Assembly (NCBI RefSeq): GCF_001315015.1
Contig: NZ_CP012915.1
Coordinates: 558,001-622,000 of the forward strand
Direction of reading: 5' to 3'
Source of the DNA: Azospirillum brasilense
GTDB taxonomy: Bacteria; Pseudomonadota; Alphaproteobacteria; Azospirillales; Azospirillaceae
Length of the DNA stretch: 64,000 nucleotides
In this document: positions 25,267-32,908 of the stretch, piece by piece
Position numbering within the stretch: position 1 is the stretch's first letter
Layout: every line of letters starts with the position of its first letter
Translations under genes and position numbers: made by a program
The notes under the pieces: generated by a model
The model's database searches: none
Seen by the model: the letters and a program-made list of their open reading frames with translations, nothing else
What the model was told of the DNA's origin: nothing

Positions 25267-26151
25267 TTACGCCCGTTGGCGCCCGCGGGCGGGCTTGCCG
25301 TGGGAGGAGCGGGTGCCGGACAGCACGGCCTTGACCTTGGCCAGATGGTGCCGCGCCTCGGCGCCGAGCTTCAGCGCCACGCCGGTGGACAGCACGTCGA
25401 TGATCGCCAGATGGACGAGGCGGGAGGCCATCGGCGTGTAGATCTCCGCGTCCTCGACCGGGGTGTGGCCGATGGCGACCGACGACACCGTGGCCAGCGG
25501 CGAGTCGGGGGCGGTGATCGCGATGACCGGGATGCCCAGGTCACGGGCCATCTGCGCCAGCTCCGTCACCATAACGGTGCGCCCGGTGTTGGAGATCGCC
25601 AGCAGGACGCCCCGCGCCCCCAGATTGACCGCCAGCATGCGGACCATCATCGGGTCGGCGCTGGCCTGCGCCGTCATGCCGAAGCGCATGAACTTGTGCG
25701 CCGCGTCCTCCGCCACCACCGCCGAGGCGCCGGTGCCGATGCACAGGATGCTGGAGGCATCGGCCAGCAGCTCCACGGCGCGGGAAACCGCGGCCATGTC
25801 CAGCGCGCCGGCCGCGTCGTTCAGGGCGGCGGCGGCGGATGAAAAGATTTTTCGCGCGACGGTCGGAGTCTCGTCGTCCGGCGCCACGTCCTGACTGACG
25901 AAGGGGGTGCCGCGGGCCTGTCCCTCGGCCAGCCGCAGCTTGAAATCCGGAAAGCCGGCGCAGCCGATGCTGCGGCAGAAGCGGACGACGGTCGCCTCGC
26001 TGACCCCCGCGGCCTGGGCCAGCACGGTGATGCTCTGCCCCAGGACCTTTTGCGGCTCGACCAGCACCATCTCGGCGACCTGGGCTTCGGAACGCTTCAG
26101 CTCCGGCAGGCGGCCGCGGATGTGATCGAGGATGTTCACCGGCTGGAGCAT
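25267..26151 (-). CDS. RpiR-family transcriptional regulator (HTH plus SIS domain)
   Basis: The 294-residue protein has an N-terminal HTH_6 domain (residues about 1-77; the recognition region is VLAQAAGVSEATVVRFCRSI) and a C-terminal SIS sugar-phosphate isomerase-like domain (about 125-260) with CIGTGASAVVAEDAAHKF and ISNTGRTVMVTELAQMA. RpiR proteins sense phosphorylated sugars or sugar acids. It is divergent from a TRAP importer operon across 474 bp containing two similar operator-like sites (26331 and 26383), so it very likely controls that operon and itself. The C-terminus is a basic tail. The start at ATG 26151 precedes the conserved family N-terminus. Confidence 0.88.
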   Translation of the reverse strand: MLQPVNILDHIRGRLPELKRSEAQVAEMVLVEPQKVLGQSITVLAQAAGVSEATVVRFCRSIGCAGFPDFKLRLAEGQARGTPFVSQDVAPDDETPTVARKIFSSAAAALNDAAGALDMAAVSRAVELLADASSILCIGTGASAVVAEDAAHKFMRFGMTAQASADPMMVRMLAVNLGARGVLLAISNTGRTVMVTELAQMARDLGIPVIAITAPDSPLATVSSVAIGHTPVEDAEIYTPMASRLVHLAIIDVLSTGVALKLGAEARHHLAKVKAVLSGTRSSHGKPARGRQRA

Positions 26152-26625
26152 CGAAACGGACCGTCCATCCCTAAAAGCGTTCTTGGTCCCGGCCTTCTCG
26201 GCTCCGGGCGTCGTTGGGCGGCGGGACCGTACCACCGCCGCCGCGAGCGGCATAGCGTGCCCTGGCTCGCGCGGCCGGGGCGTCGCGCCGCTTTCCCTGG
26301 GACCCAAGCTATGCGTGGGAGGGCGCCTTGTGAAGATAATTTTCGTCGCTATGCCGATCGTTTGGCGGTTTTGGTGCCGTTATGAAGAAAATCTTCTTCA
26401 CTCGGTTGCGGGACTCCTCTATTTTCCGACACAGAAAATTCAAGGTCCCGGCAAGAGACCCCGGCAAGAGACCAAATGGGAGGAACCCCCGACCCGCCGC
26501 CCGGCCCCGCTGCCGGCGCGCCGCGCCGCCCGTTCCCTTCCGTGCCGTCCCCTTCCCGCGCCGTCTCCTGCCGCCGCCCTTTCCGCTTGGGTGAGCCCCG
26601 CCGCGAGGCGGGCCGAGGAGTGTGC
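26152..26625. other. Divergent control region between rpiR-type gene and TRAP operon
   Basis: The 474-bp region has GC-rich flanks and an AT-rich centre (26325-26450) containing two related operator-like sequences and probably both promoters. No gene is seen. The stretch 26480-26600 is proline/arginine-coding in one frame but lacks a ribosome site and looks like leader. Confidence 0.55.
26331..26400. promoter_or_regulatory. Pair of candidate RpiR operators
   Basis: TGAAGATAATTTTC (26331-26344) and TGAAGAAAATCTTC (26383-26396, extended to the near-palindrome TGAAGAAAATCTTCTTCA ending at 26400) match at 12 of 14 positions. They are spaced 52 bp apart, about five helical turns. Their place between the regulator and the operon suggests cooperative binding by the RpiR protein. 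Confidence 0.5.
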
Positions 26626-27165
26626 ATGAAGCGCATGGTGGAAGCGCTGGAGATGGTCACCGAATGGATCATGGCGCTGATGCTCGCCGTGATGGTGGCG
26701 CTGGTCTTCGGCAACGTGGTTCTGCGGTACGGTTTCAACAGCGGCATCGTCGCCGCCGAAGAGCTGGCCCGCCTGATGTTCGTCTGGCTGGTCTTCCTGG
26801 GCGCCACCCTGGCGCTGCGCCGCCACCAGCATCTCGGGCTGGACATCCTCCAGTCGCGCCTGCCGGTCCGCGTCCGCCGGGCCTGCGCGGTGGTCAGCCA
26901 CCTGCTGATGATCTACGCGCTGTGGCTGTTCATCGAGGGGAGCTGGTTCCAGCTTCTGATCGGGATGGAGACGCGCTCCACGGTGCTCAGCTTCCCCATG
27001 GCCTTCTACGCCGCCGCGGGTTTCTTCCCGGCGATCGCCATGGCGCTGACGATCCTCGCCAACCTCTGGAAAATCCTGTCGGGCGACGCGGCGGCGCACA
27101 TCCCCGGCAACGGCGACCCCCACGGCGCCACCGCCCCGCAGGGCGGCGCCATCGCCGAGCATTGA
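26626..27165 (+). CDS. TRAP transporter small permease, DctQ family
   Basis: The 179-residue protein has four predicted membrane helices and the DctQ signatures VVLRYGFNSGIVAAEELARL and FVWLVFLGATLALRRHQHLG. The ATG at 26626 follows GAGGAG with good spacing. Together with the large permease (35 bp downstream) and the binding protein it forms a sodium- or proton-driven importer for an organic acid. Regulation by the divergent RpiR protein suggests a sugar acid or related ligand. Confidence 0.9.
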   Translation: MKRMVEALEMVTEWIMALMLAVMVALVFGNVVLRYGFNSGIVAAEELARLMFVWLVFLGATLALRRHQHLGLDILQSRLPVRVRRACAVVSHLLMIYALWLFIEGSWFQLLIGMETRSTVLSFPMAFYAAAGFFPAIAMALTILANLWKILSGDAAAHIPGNGDPHGATAPQGGAIAEH

Positions 27166-27199
27166 TTCCGTCCGGCCTTCTGAAAGCGGAGCCCGTTCC

Positions 27200-28480
27200 A
27201 TGGCCCTTGCGGTCTTCCTCTCCTCGCTGTTCGGCCTGATGCTGCTCGGCATGCCCATCGCCTTCGCCCTGATGCTGACGGGCGTGGCGCTGATGGTGCA
27301 TCTCGACTTCTTCGACGCCCAGCTCGTCGCCCAGAACATGCTGAGCGGCGCCGACAACTACCCGCTGATGGCGGTGCCCTTCTTCATCCTGGCCGGCGAA
27401 CTGATGAACGCCGGCGGCATCTCGCAGCGGATCATCAACCTCGCGGTCAGCCTCGTCGGGCACATCCGCGGCGGCCTGGGCTATGTGACCATCGGCGCGT
27501 CGGTGATGCTGGCCAGCCTGTCCGGCTCGGCCATCGCCGACACGGCGGCGCTCGCCACGCTGCTGATCCCGATGATGCGCGACAACGGCTACCCGGTGCC
27601 GCGCTCCGCCGGCCTGATCGCGTCGGGCGGCATCATCGCCCCGATCATCCCGCCCAGCATGCCCTTCATCATCTTCGGCGTGACCACCAACACCTCGATC
27701 AGCGGCCTGTTCATGGCCGGCATCGTGCCCGGCCTGCTGATGGGCGCCGGTCTGGTCATCACCTGGATGTTCGTCGTGCGCGGCATGACCGTGAAGCTGC
27801 AGCCCAAGGCGAGCTGGGGCAAGCGCCGCACCGCGCTGGTCGAGGGCGTCTGGGCGCTGGCCCTGCCGGTCATCATCATCGGCGGCCTGCGCGGCGGCAT
27901 CTTCACCCCGACCGAGGCCGCGGTGGTCGCCGCCGTCTACTCGCTGGTCGTGGCGCTGTTCGTCTACCGGCAGGTGACGCTGAAGGACCTGGTCCCGCTG
28001 CTGGTCCAGGCCGCGCGCACCACCAGCACGGTGATGTTCCTGTGCGCGGCGGCGCTGGTGTCGTCCTACATGGTGACGCTGGCCGACCTGCCGCAGCAGA
28101 TGAACGAGATGCTGGCCCCTCTGCTGCACGAGCCGAAGCTTCTGATGGTCGCCATCACGCTGCTGCTGCTGGCCGTCGGCACGGTGATGGACCTGACGCC
28201 GACGATCCTGGTGCTCGGCCCCGTGCTGACCCCGCTGGCCGCGGCGGCGGGCATCGACCCGACCTATTTCGGCGTGATGTTCGTCCTGACCGGCACTCTG
28301 GGCCTGATCCATCCGCCGGTCTGCACGGTGCTGAACGTGGTGTGCGGCGTCGCCCGCATCTCGCTGGAAAGCGCCACGCGCGGCATCTGGCCGTTCCTGC
28401 TGACCTATCTGCTTCTGCTGAGCCTGCTGATCGCCGTTCCGGAGATCGTCACGGCCCCGCTGACTCTGTTCCGCCATTAA
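27200..28480 (+). CDS. TRAP transporter large permease, DctM family
   Basis: The 426-residue protein has about 12 hydrophobic helices and DctM landmarks: LGMPIAFALMLTGVALMVHL near the N-terminus, NYPLMAVPFFILAGELMNAG, GSAIADTAALATLLIPMMRD, IAPIIPPSMPFIIFGVTTNT, and the C-terminal HPPVCTVLNVVCGVARIS. It is the ion-coupled transport subunit of the TRAP system. It has full family length and lies between dctQ and dctP homologues, with 30 bp to the latter. Confidence 0.93.
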   Translation: MALAVFLSSLFGLMLLGMPIAFALMLTGVALMVHLDFFDAQLVAQNMLSGADNYPLMAVPFFILAGELMNAGGISQRIINLAVSLVGHIRGGLGYVTIGASVMLASLSGSAIADTAALATLLIPMMRDNGYPVPRSAGLIASGGIIAPIIPPSMPFIIFGVTTNTSISGLFMAGIVPGLLMGAGLVITWMFVVRGMTVKLQPKASWGKRRTALVEGVWALALPVIIIGGLRGGIFTPTEAAVVAAVYSLVVALFVYRQVTLKDLVPLLVQAARTTSTVMFLCAAALVSSYMVTLADLPQQMNEMLAPLLHEPKLLMVAITLLLLAVGTVMDLTPTILVLGPVLTPLAAAAGIDPTYFGVMFVLTGTLGLIHPPVCTVLNVVCGVARISLESATRGIWPFLLTYLLLLSLLIAVPEIVTAPLTLFRH

Positions 28481-28510
28481 TCACAACACGCTACAGGGAA
28501 GAACCGATCC

Positions 28511-29545
28511 ATGAAGCTGCTCCGTTCCGTTCTTCTGGCGACCGGCCTCGCCGCCGCCATCCTCGCCCCCGCCGCCGCCATCCTCGCCCCCGTCGCCGCC
28601 TCCGCCCAGGACATCAAGCCGCGCCTGATCCGCTTCGGCTACGGCCTGTCGGAGAGCAGCAACCAGGGCCGCGCCGTGAAGTTCTTCGTCGAGGAGATGT
28701 CCAAGCGTTCCGGCGGCAAGCTGAAGGTCAAGGGCTTCGCCGACGCCAGCCTGGGCAGCGACATCCAGATGCAGAACGCCCTGATCGGCGGCGCGCAGGA
28801 GATGATGGTCGGCTCGACCGCCACGCTGGTCGGCATCGTCAAGGACTTCGCCGTCTTCGACCTGCCGTTCCTGTTCAACAACGAGCAGGAGGCCGACGCC
28901 GTGTTCGACGGCCCGTTCGGCCAGAAGCTGGCGGCCAAGCTGAACGACAAGGGCCTCGTCGGCCTCGTCTACTGGGAGAACGGCTTCCGCAACCTGACCA
29001 ACAGCAAGCGCCCGGTCGAGAAGGTCGAGGACCTGAAGGGCATCAAGCTGCGCGTCATGCAGAACCCGGTCTACATCGACATGTTCAACGGCTTCGGCGC
29101 CAACGCCGTGCCGCTGTCCTTCTCCGAGCTGTTCACCGCCATGGAGACGGGCACGGTGGACGGCCAGGAGAACCCGGTCACCACCATCCAGTCCTCGAAG
29201 TTCTACGAAGTCCAGAAGTACCTGACCATTTCCAAGCACGTCTACAGCCCGTGGATCGTCCTGGCCTCCAAGCGCTGGTACGACGGCCTGTCCAACGACG
29301 AGCGCAAGATCATCAACGAGGCTGCGGTCGCCTCGCGCGACTTCGAGCGCAAGGACAGCCGCGAAGCGTCGAAGCAGAGCATCGCCTACCTGAAGGACAA
29401 GGGCATGCAGATCAACGAGCTGAGCGACGCCGAGCTGGGCCGCATGCGCGAGATGGTCAAGCCGGCCATGGACAAGTTCGCCGCCGACGGCGGCGCCGAC
29501 CTGCTGAACGAGCTGCAGGGCGAGATCAACAAGGTCCGCAAGTAA
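28511..29545 (+). CDS. TRAP transporter substrate-binding protein, DctP family
   Basis: The 344-residue protein has a signal peptide (about 1-36, with an APAAAILAPVAAS stretch) and the DctP fold. The ligand-binding arginine is expected in GIKLRVMQNPVYIDM (about 180), and the preceding ENGFRNLTNSKRPVEKVEDL is family-typical. It delivers the substrate to the DctQM permease. DctP proteins of this kind bind carboxylates, including sugar acids; the ligand is not readable here. A strong terminator follows the stop. Confidence 0.93.
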   Translation: MKLLRSVLLATGLAAAILAPAAAILAPVAASAQDIKPRLIRFGYGLSESSNQGRAVKFFVEEMSKRSGGKLKVKGFADASLGSDIQMQNALIGGAQEMMVGSTATLVGIVKDFAVFDLPFLFNNEQEADAVFDGPFGQKLAAKLNDKGLVGLVYWENGFRNLTNSKRPVEKVEDLKGIKLRVMQNPVYIDMFNGFGANAVPLSFSELFTAMETGTVDGQENPVTTIQSSKFYEVQKYLTISKHVYSPWIVLASKRWYDGLSNDERKIINEAAVASRDFERKDSREASKQSIAYLKDKGMQINELSDAELGRMREMVKPAMDKFAADGGADLLNELQGEINKVRK

Positions 29546-29556
29546 GGTCTCGGGTT

Positions 29557-29583
29557 CCCTCTCCCGCCCACGGCGGGAGAGGG
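29557..29583 (+). terminator. Hairpin terminator after the TRAP operon
   Basis: CCCTCTCCCGCC (29557-29568) pairs perfectly with GGCGGGAGAGGG (29572-29583) around a 3-nt loop; a T-richer tail follows. It lies between convergent genes and may serve both. The stem resembles the hairpins at 7950-7974 and 59076-59160. Confidence 0.65.
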
Positions 29584-29594
29584 CTTTCCACCTT

Positions 29595-30866
29595 TTACTT
29601 CACCCGCTCACCCGTGAACGGGTTCCAGCCCACGGCGGCCAGCGCCGTCCAGGCCGTCACCGCCAAGTGGGGGCGGCGGTAATAGCGGAAATCGTCCGTG
29701 GTGCTGTCCGGCCCGATGGCGAGGCCGGTGGTGATGCTGTCCTCGCGCGTCGCCCAGACATGGCCGCCGCGGCTGACCTCCTTGCCGACCTCGGCCAGAA
29801 GCCGCTGCGCCTCGTCGGACCGTCCCAGCAGGCGGTAGACCAGCGCGGCCTGCGCCGTGCCCTCCACCCACATGCCGTCGCGGTCGTCGTTGAAGTCGAA
29901 ACCGCCGTCGACCCCGTGGGCCTTCTCCGCATAATCCAGCGCCGCCCGCCAGGATTCCGGCGCGCCGCGCAGCAGCAGCGGCCAGAGCTGGGCGTCCAGA
30001 CCGGACGTGGCCCGGTTGACCGTCACCCCGTCCGGCGCCGTGCCGGTGGGGAAATGCCCGCCGCCGTCCGCCCACATGCGGTCGAGGAAACCGCGCGCCG
30101 CCTTCTCCGGCCCGGCCCAGTCGCCGCCCCCTTCCCTGGGGGTGCCGCTGCGCTCCAGCCAGCCGAACAGGGCGACGAGGTCGGTGTTGTGCTCCGTCGC
30201 CTTCCAGGTCAGGGCCTGCGGCTTGTCGTCGAAGCCCTGGACGCCGCCGTTGAAGCCGCCCGGCCCGCGCGGGTCGGCGGTGTTGGCCACCACCCAGCGC
30301 GCCAACTCCGCGGCGCCGTTGCGGAAGCGCTCCTCGCCGGTCGCCTCGCCCAGGGTCATCAGGGCCAGCCCCGCCCAGGCGACGTTGCCGGTGGCGGAGC
30401 CGACCTGATAGGCGTCCTCGAACCAGCGGTTGGCGGTGACGTCCCACCAGCCGTTGGGCGGGATCGGTTTTTGGCTCTGCGCGCCGGCGCGGTAGGTGTT
30501 GCGCAGCCTCCCCTGGCGCCGCGCCCGGTCCAGCGTGGCGGCGGAGAGCAGCGACTCGCCGATGCGCAGCGCCGGCTCCGTCTTGCCGCAGGCGACCAGG
30601 GCGATGACGGCCAGCGCGTTGTCGTAGGTGAAGGCGGCCTCGCGCAGCGGCAGCTCCGACGTCTGGCCGACGCCGAAGCTGCTGTCGTAGCTGCGCAGGA
30701 ACACCGGGCCGGAGCCGGGGATTTCCGCCACCCGCGACTCCAGCGTGCCGCAGGTCTTCCCGGCCAGCGCCGCGGCGCCGTCCTCGGCTCTGGCTGAATT
30801 GGACACCGCCAGGGTGCCGAGACCGGCGGCGAGCAGCCACGCGGCCAGACGGCTTTTTCGCTTCAT
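29595..30866 (-). CDS. Exported six-hairpin (alpha/alpha-toroid) glycosidase-like protein
   Basis: The 423-residue protein has a signal peptide (1-27, ending NSARA) and a repeated helical pattern typical of alpha/alpha six-hairpin enzymes: YDNALAVIALVACGKTEPAL, NVAWAGLALMTLGEATGEER, NTDLVALFGWLERSG and MWVEGTAQAALVYRLLGRSD. The acidic motif FDFNDDRDGMWVEGT could hold catalytic residues. The exact activity is unknown; related folds include glycoside hydrolases and sugar epimerases. ATG 30866 follows a GGGGGAG ribosome site. It lies downstream of the FAH gene (32 bp gap) and converges on the TRAP operon, so a role in handling the same carbohydrate-derived substrate is possible. Confidence 0.6.
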   Translation of the reverse strand: MKRKSRLAAWLLAAGLGTLAVSNSARAEDGAAALAGKTCGTLESRVAEIPGSGPVFLRSYDSSFGVGQTSELPLREAAFTYDNALAVIALVACGKTEPALRIGESLLSAATLDRARRQGRLRNTYRAGAQSQKPIPPNGWWDVTANRWFEDAYQVGSATGNVAWAGLALMTLGEATGEERFRNGAAELARWVVANTADPRGPGGFNGGVQGFDDKPQALTWKATEHNTDLVALFGWLERSGTPREGGGDWAGPEKAARGFLDRMWADGGGHFPTGTAPDGVTVNRATSGLDAQLWPLLLRGAPESWRAALDYAEKAHGVDGGFDFNDDRDGMWVEGTAQAALVYRLLGRSDEAQRLLAEVGKEVSRGGHVWATREDSITTGLAIGPDSTTDDFRYYRRPHLAVTAWTALAAVGWNPFTGERVK

Positions 30867-30898
30867 CAAAGACACTCCCCCTCCGGTCCCGGCGCCGC

Positions 30899-31750
30899 TC
30901 AGCCTTCGAAGGCGCGGACGGACTGGCGCTGCTCGCCCAGCCCCTCGACGCCCAGGCGCATGGTCTGGCCGGGCTGGAGCCAAGGATGGTTCGGCCCGCG
31001 GCCCATCGCCACGCCCTGCGGCGTGCCGGTGGCGATGACGTCGCCCGGCAGCAGAGTCATGAAGCGGCTGATGTAGGATACGATCTCGGCCACGCCGAAG
31101 ATCATGTCGGCGGTCGTGCTGTCCTGCATCGGCTGGCCGTCCACCTCCAGCCACAGGCGCAGCGCCTGCGGGTCGGGCACCTCGTCGCGGGTGACCATCC
31201 AGGGACCGATCGGGCAGAAGCTGTCGGCGCTCTTGCCCTTCACCCACTGGCCGGTGCTCTCGGTCTGGAAGGCGCGCTCCGACACGTCGTTGAGGACGCA
31301 ATAGCCGGCGATGTGGTCGAAGGCGTCGGCCTGATCGACGTAGCGGGCGGTGCGGCCGATGACGATGCCGAGTTCGACCTCCCAGTCGAGCTTGGTGGCG
31401 CCGCGCGGCATCTGGACCGGGTCGTTGGGGCCGCAGATGGCGGTGGTCGCCTTCATGAACAGCACCGGCTCCGCCGGCTCGGGCAGGCCGGATTCGGCGG
31501 CGTGGGCGCGGTAATTGAGCCCGACGCAGACCACCTTGGACACGCCGGTGACGCAGGGGCCGAGCCGGGTCCCGTCTGGCACCTGGGCCAGCCGGTCGGT
31601 GTCGAGCGTCCGGAGATGGGCCAGACCGTCCTCGGTCAGCGTGGCCGGGCCGATGTCCGACACCACGCCCGACAGGTCGCGGATCACGCCGTTGCGGTCC
31701 AGAAGGCCCGGACGCTCATGGCCCGGCGGGCCGAATCGCAGAAGTTTCAT
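30899..31750 (-). CDS. Fumarylacetoacetate hydrolase (FAH) family protein
   Basis: The 283-residue protein shows the FAH catalytic core: VCVGLNYRAHAAESGLP, the metal-binding acidic residues in KLDWEVELGIVIGR, YCVLNDVSERAFQ, FCPIGPWMVTRDEVPDP and LPGDVIATGTPQGVAMG. This layout (long N-terminal lead, core from about residue 75) matches the subgroup including 2,4-diketo-3-deoxy-L-fuconate hydrolase and ureidoglycolate-lyase-like proteins. It hydrolyses or decarboxylates a 2-oxo acid in the cytoplasm. With the nearby TRAP importer and RpiR regulator it suggests a sugar-acid catabolic block, but the substrate is inferred only. Confidence 0.87.
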   Translation of the reverse strand: MKLLRFGPPGHERPGLLDRNGVIRDLSGVVSDIGPATLTEDGLAHLRTLDTDRLAQVPDGTRLGPCVTGVSKVVCVGLNYRAHAAESGLPEPAEPVLFMKATTAICGPNDPVQMPRGATKLDWEVELGIVIGRTARYVDQADAFDHIAGYCVLNDVSERAFQTESTGQWVKGKSADSFCPIGPWMVTRDEVPDPQALRLWLEVDGQPMQDSTTADMIFGVAEIVSYISRFMTLLPGDVIATGTPQGVAMGRGPNHPWLQPGQTMRLGVEGLGEQRQSVRAFEG

Positions 31751-31906
31751 CAGGCTAAACCCTTCCCGTTCCCGAAGGTTGAGCCGCGCCTCTCCTCCGG
31801 TGAGTGCTGTCCGGTTCCGGCCGAAGCCGGAAAGGGGCTGTTCCGTCGCGGTCCGGTCTGGTGTACCCTTTTTTCAGCCCATGGGGAAACCAGACGGGAG
31901 GCGGAT

Positions 31907-32365
31907 ATGCCGGTGTGGCGCCGTTACCTCGTGAAGGAATCGACCGGGCGGCTGGTCGAACTGCCGAGCCGCCAGTACGATCGTGCCGACGACGGCACGG
32001 CGCCGATTCCCGACTACGCCGGTCGCTGCGTTGAACTGGTGTCGGCGGTGCTGGTCGGCAAGCAGGGCGCCACCCCCACGGTGACCGAGGTCGCCTTCAC
32101 CAAACTGTATTTCGACCAGTCGGGATTCGTAGACGCCGCCAAGCGGGAGCGGATGATCCGCCTGATGCTGGAAAGCTGCGCCGACCGGCGCTGCCGCAGG
32201 CCGGCCCGGCGGACGGGGGGCACCGACTGCGACGCTCTGGAGGAGCGCGCCGACGCCGCGCGCAGCGAGCTGATGCGCGACTTCGAATGGGCGCCGGCCC
32301 CGGCCGAGGTCACCGCCGCGCTGTTCGTCCTGGGACCGCCCGGCAGCGCAGCGCCGTTGCACTGA
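31907..32365 (+). CDS. Hypothetical conserved-looking protein
   Basis: The 152-residue protein starts at an ATG with GGGAGG upstream. The first 85 residues have a strand-rich folded pattern (MPVWRRYLVKESTGRLVEL, GRCVELVSAVLVGKQG, VTEVAFTKLYFDQSGFVDAA). A basic cysteine-containing segment follows (CADRRCRRPARRTG), and then a helix. No family is recognised. It is divergent from the FAH gene across 156 bp. Function is unknown. Confidence 0.65.
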   Translation: MPVWRRYLVKESTGRLVELPSRQYDRADDGTAPIPDYAGRCVELVSAVLVGKQGATPTVTEVAFTKLYFDQSGFVDAAKRERMIRLMLESCADRRCRRPARRTGGTDCDALEERADAARSELMRDFEWAPAPAEVTAALFVLGPPGSAAPLH

Positions 32366-32468
32366 CGCCCCCCTTTTGCCCGTCGCCTCCCCCGAAAAGT
32401 CACATCCCCCGGCCTCTTCCCCCGTGTCCGGACGCCCCCATATGGCTGCTGGCACAGGAGGAGTCCCG

Positions 32469-32786
32469 ATGCATCGTCGTGCCGCCATCCCCCGTTCGTT
32501 GCTCACCCGGCCCACGCTTGCCCGCGTCCGGCAACTCGCTCTGATCGGCACGGGGTGGAGCCTGATCGGCCTGGGCGCCCTGATGTCGCCGTTGCCGGGG
32601 CCATTCGGCTTTCCGGTGGCGCTTGCCGGCGGGGTGATCCTTCTGCGCAACTCAGCGGACGCCCGCCGCCTGTTCGTGCGGCTGAAGCGCCGCCACCCCC
32701 GTCTGCTCAGCCCGGTCGAGCGCATCCGCGTCAAGCTGCGCCACCGCCGCAACGCGGCCAAGGCCAAGGCGGCCGCCACGGCCTGA
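32469..32786 (+). CDS. Small membrane protein resembling the PGPGW family
   Basis: The 105-residue protein has one or two hydrophobic helices containing GWSLIGLGALMSPLPGPFGF, in which the proline/glycine turn PLPGPFG resembles the signature of PGPGW-type small transmembrane proteins. The N- and C-termini are strongly basic, as expected for cytoplasmic tails. The ATG at 32469 has AGGAGGAG upstream. Function of the family is unknown. Confidence 0.65.
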   Translation: MHRRAAIPRSLLTRPTLARVRQLALIGTGWSLIGLGALMSPLPGPFGFPVALAGGVILLRNSADARRLFVRLKRRHPRLLSPVERIRVKLRHRRNAAKAKAAATA

Positions 32787-32908
32787 TGGGGCTGCACGGC
32801 CGCTCGTCCAACCCTCGTTCTTCCTGTGATCAGGCTTGAGCGGACCCGCGCGCGTCTGCCGGTGGGCAACCGCGAATCGCCCACCGGGATCCGGTCCCTT
32901 GCCCGCGG

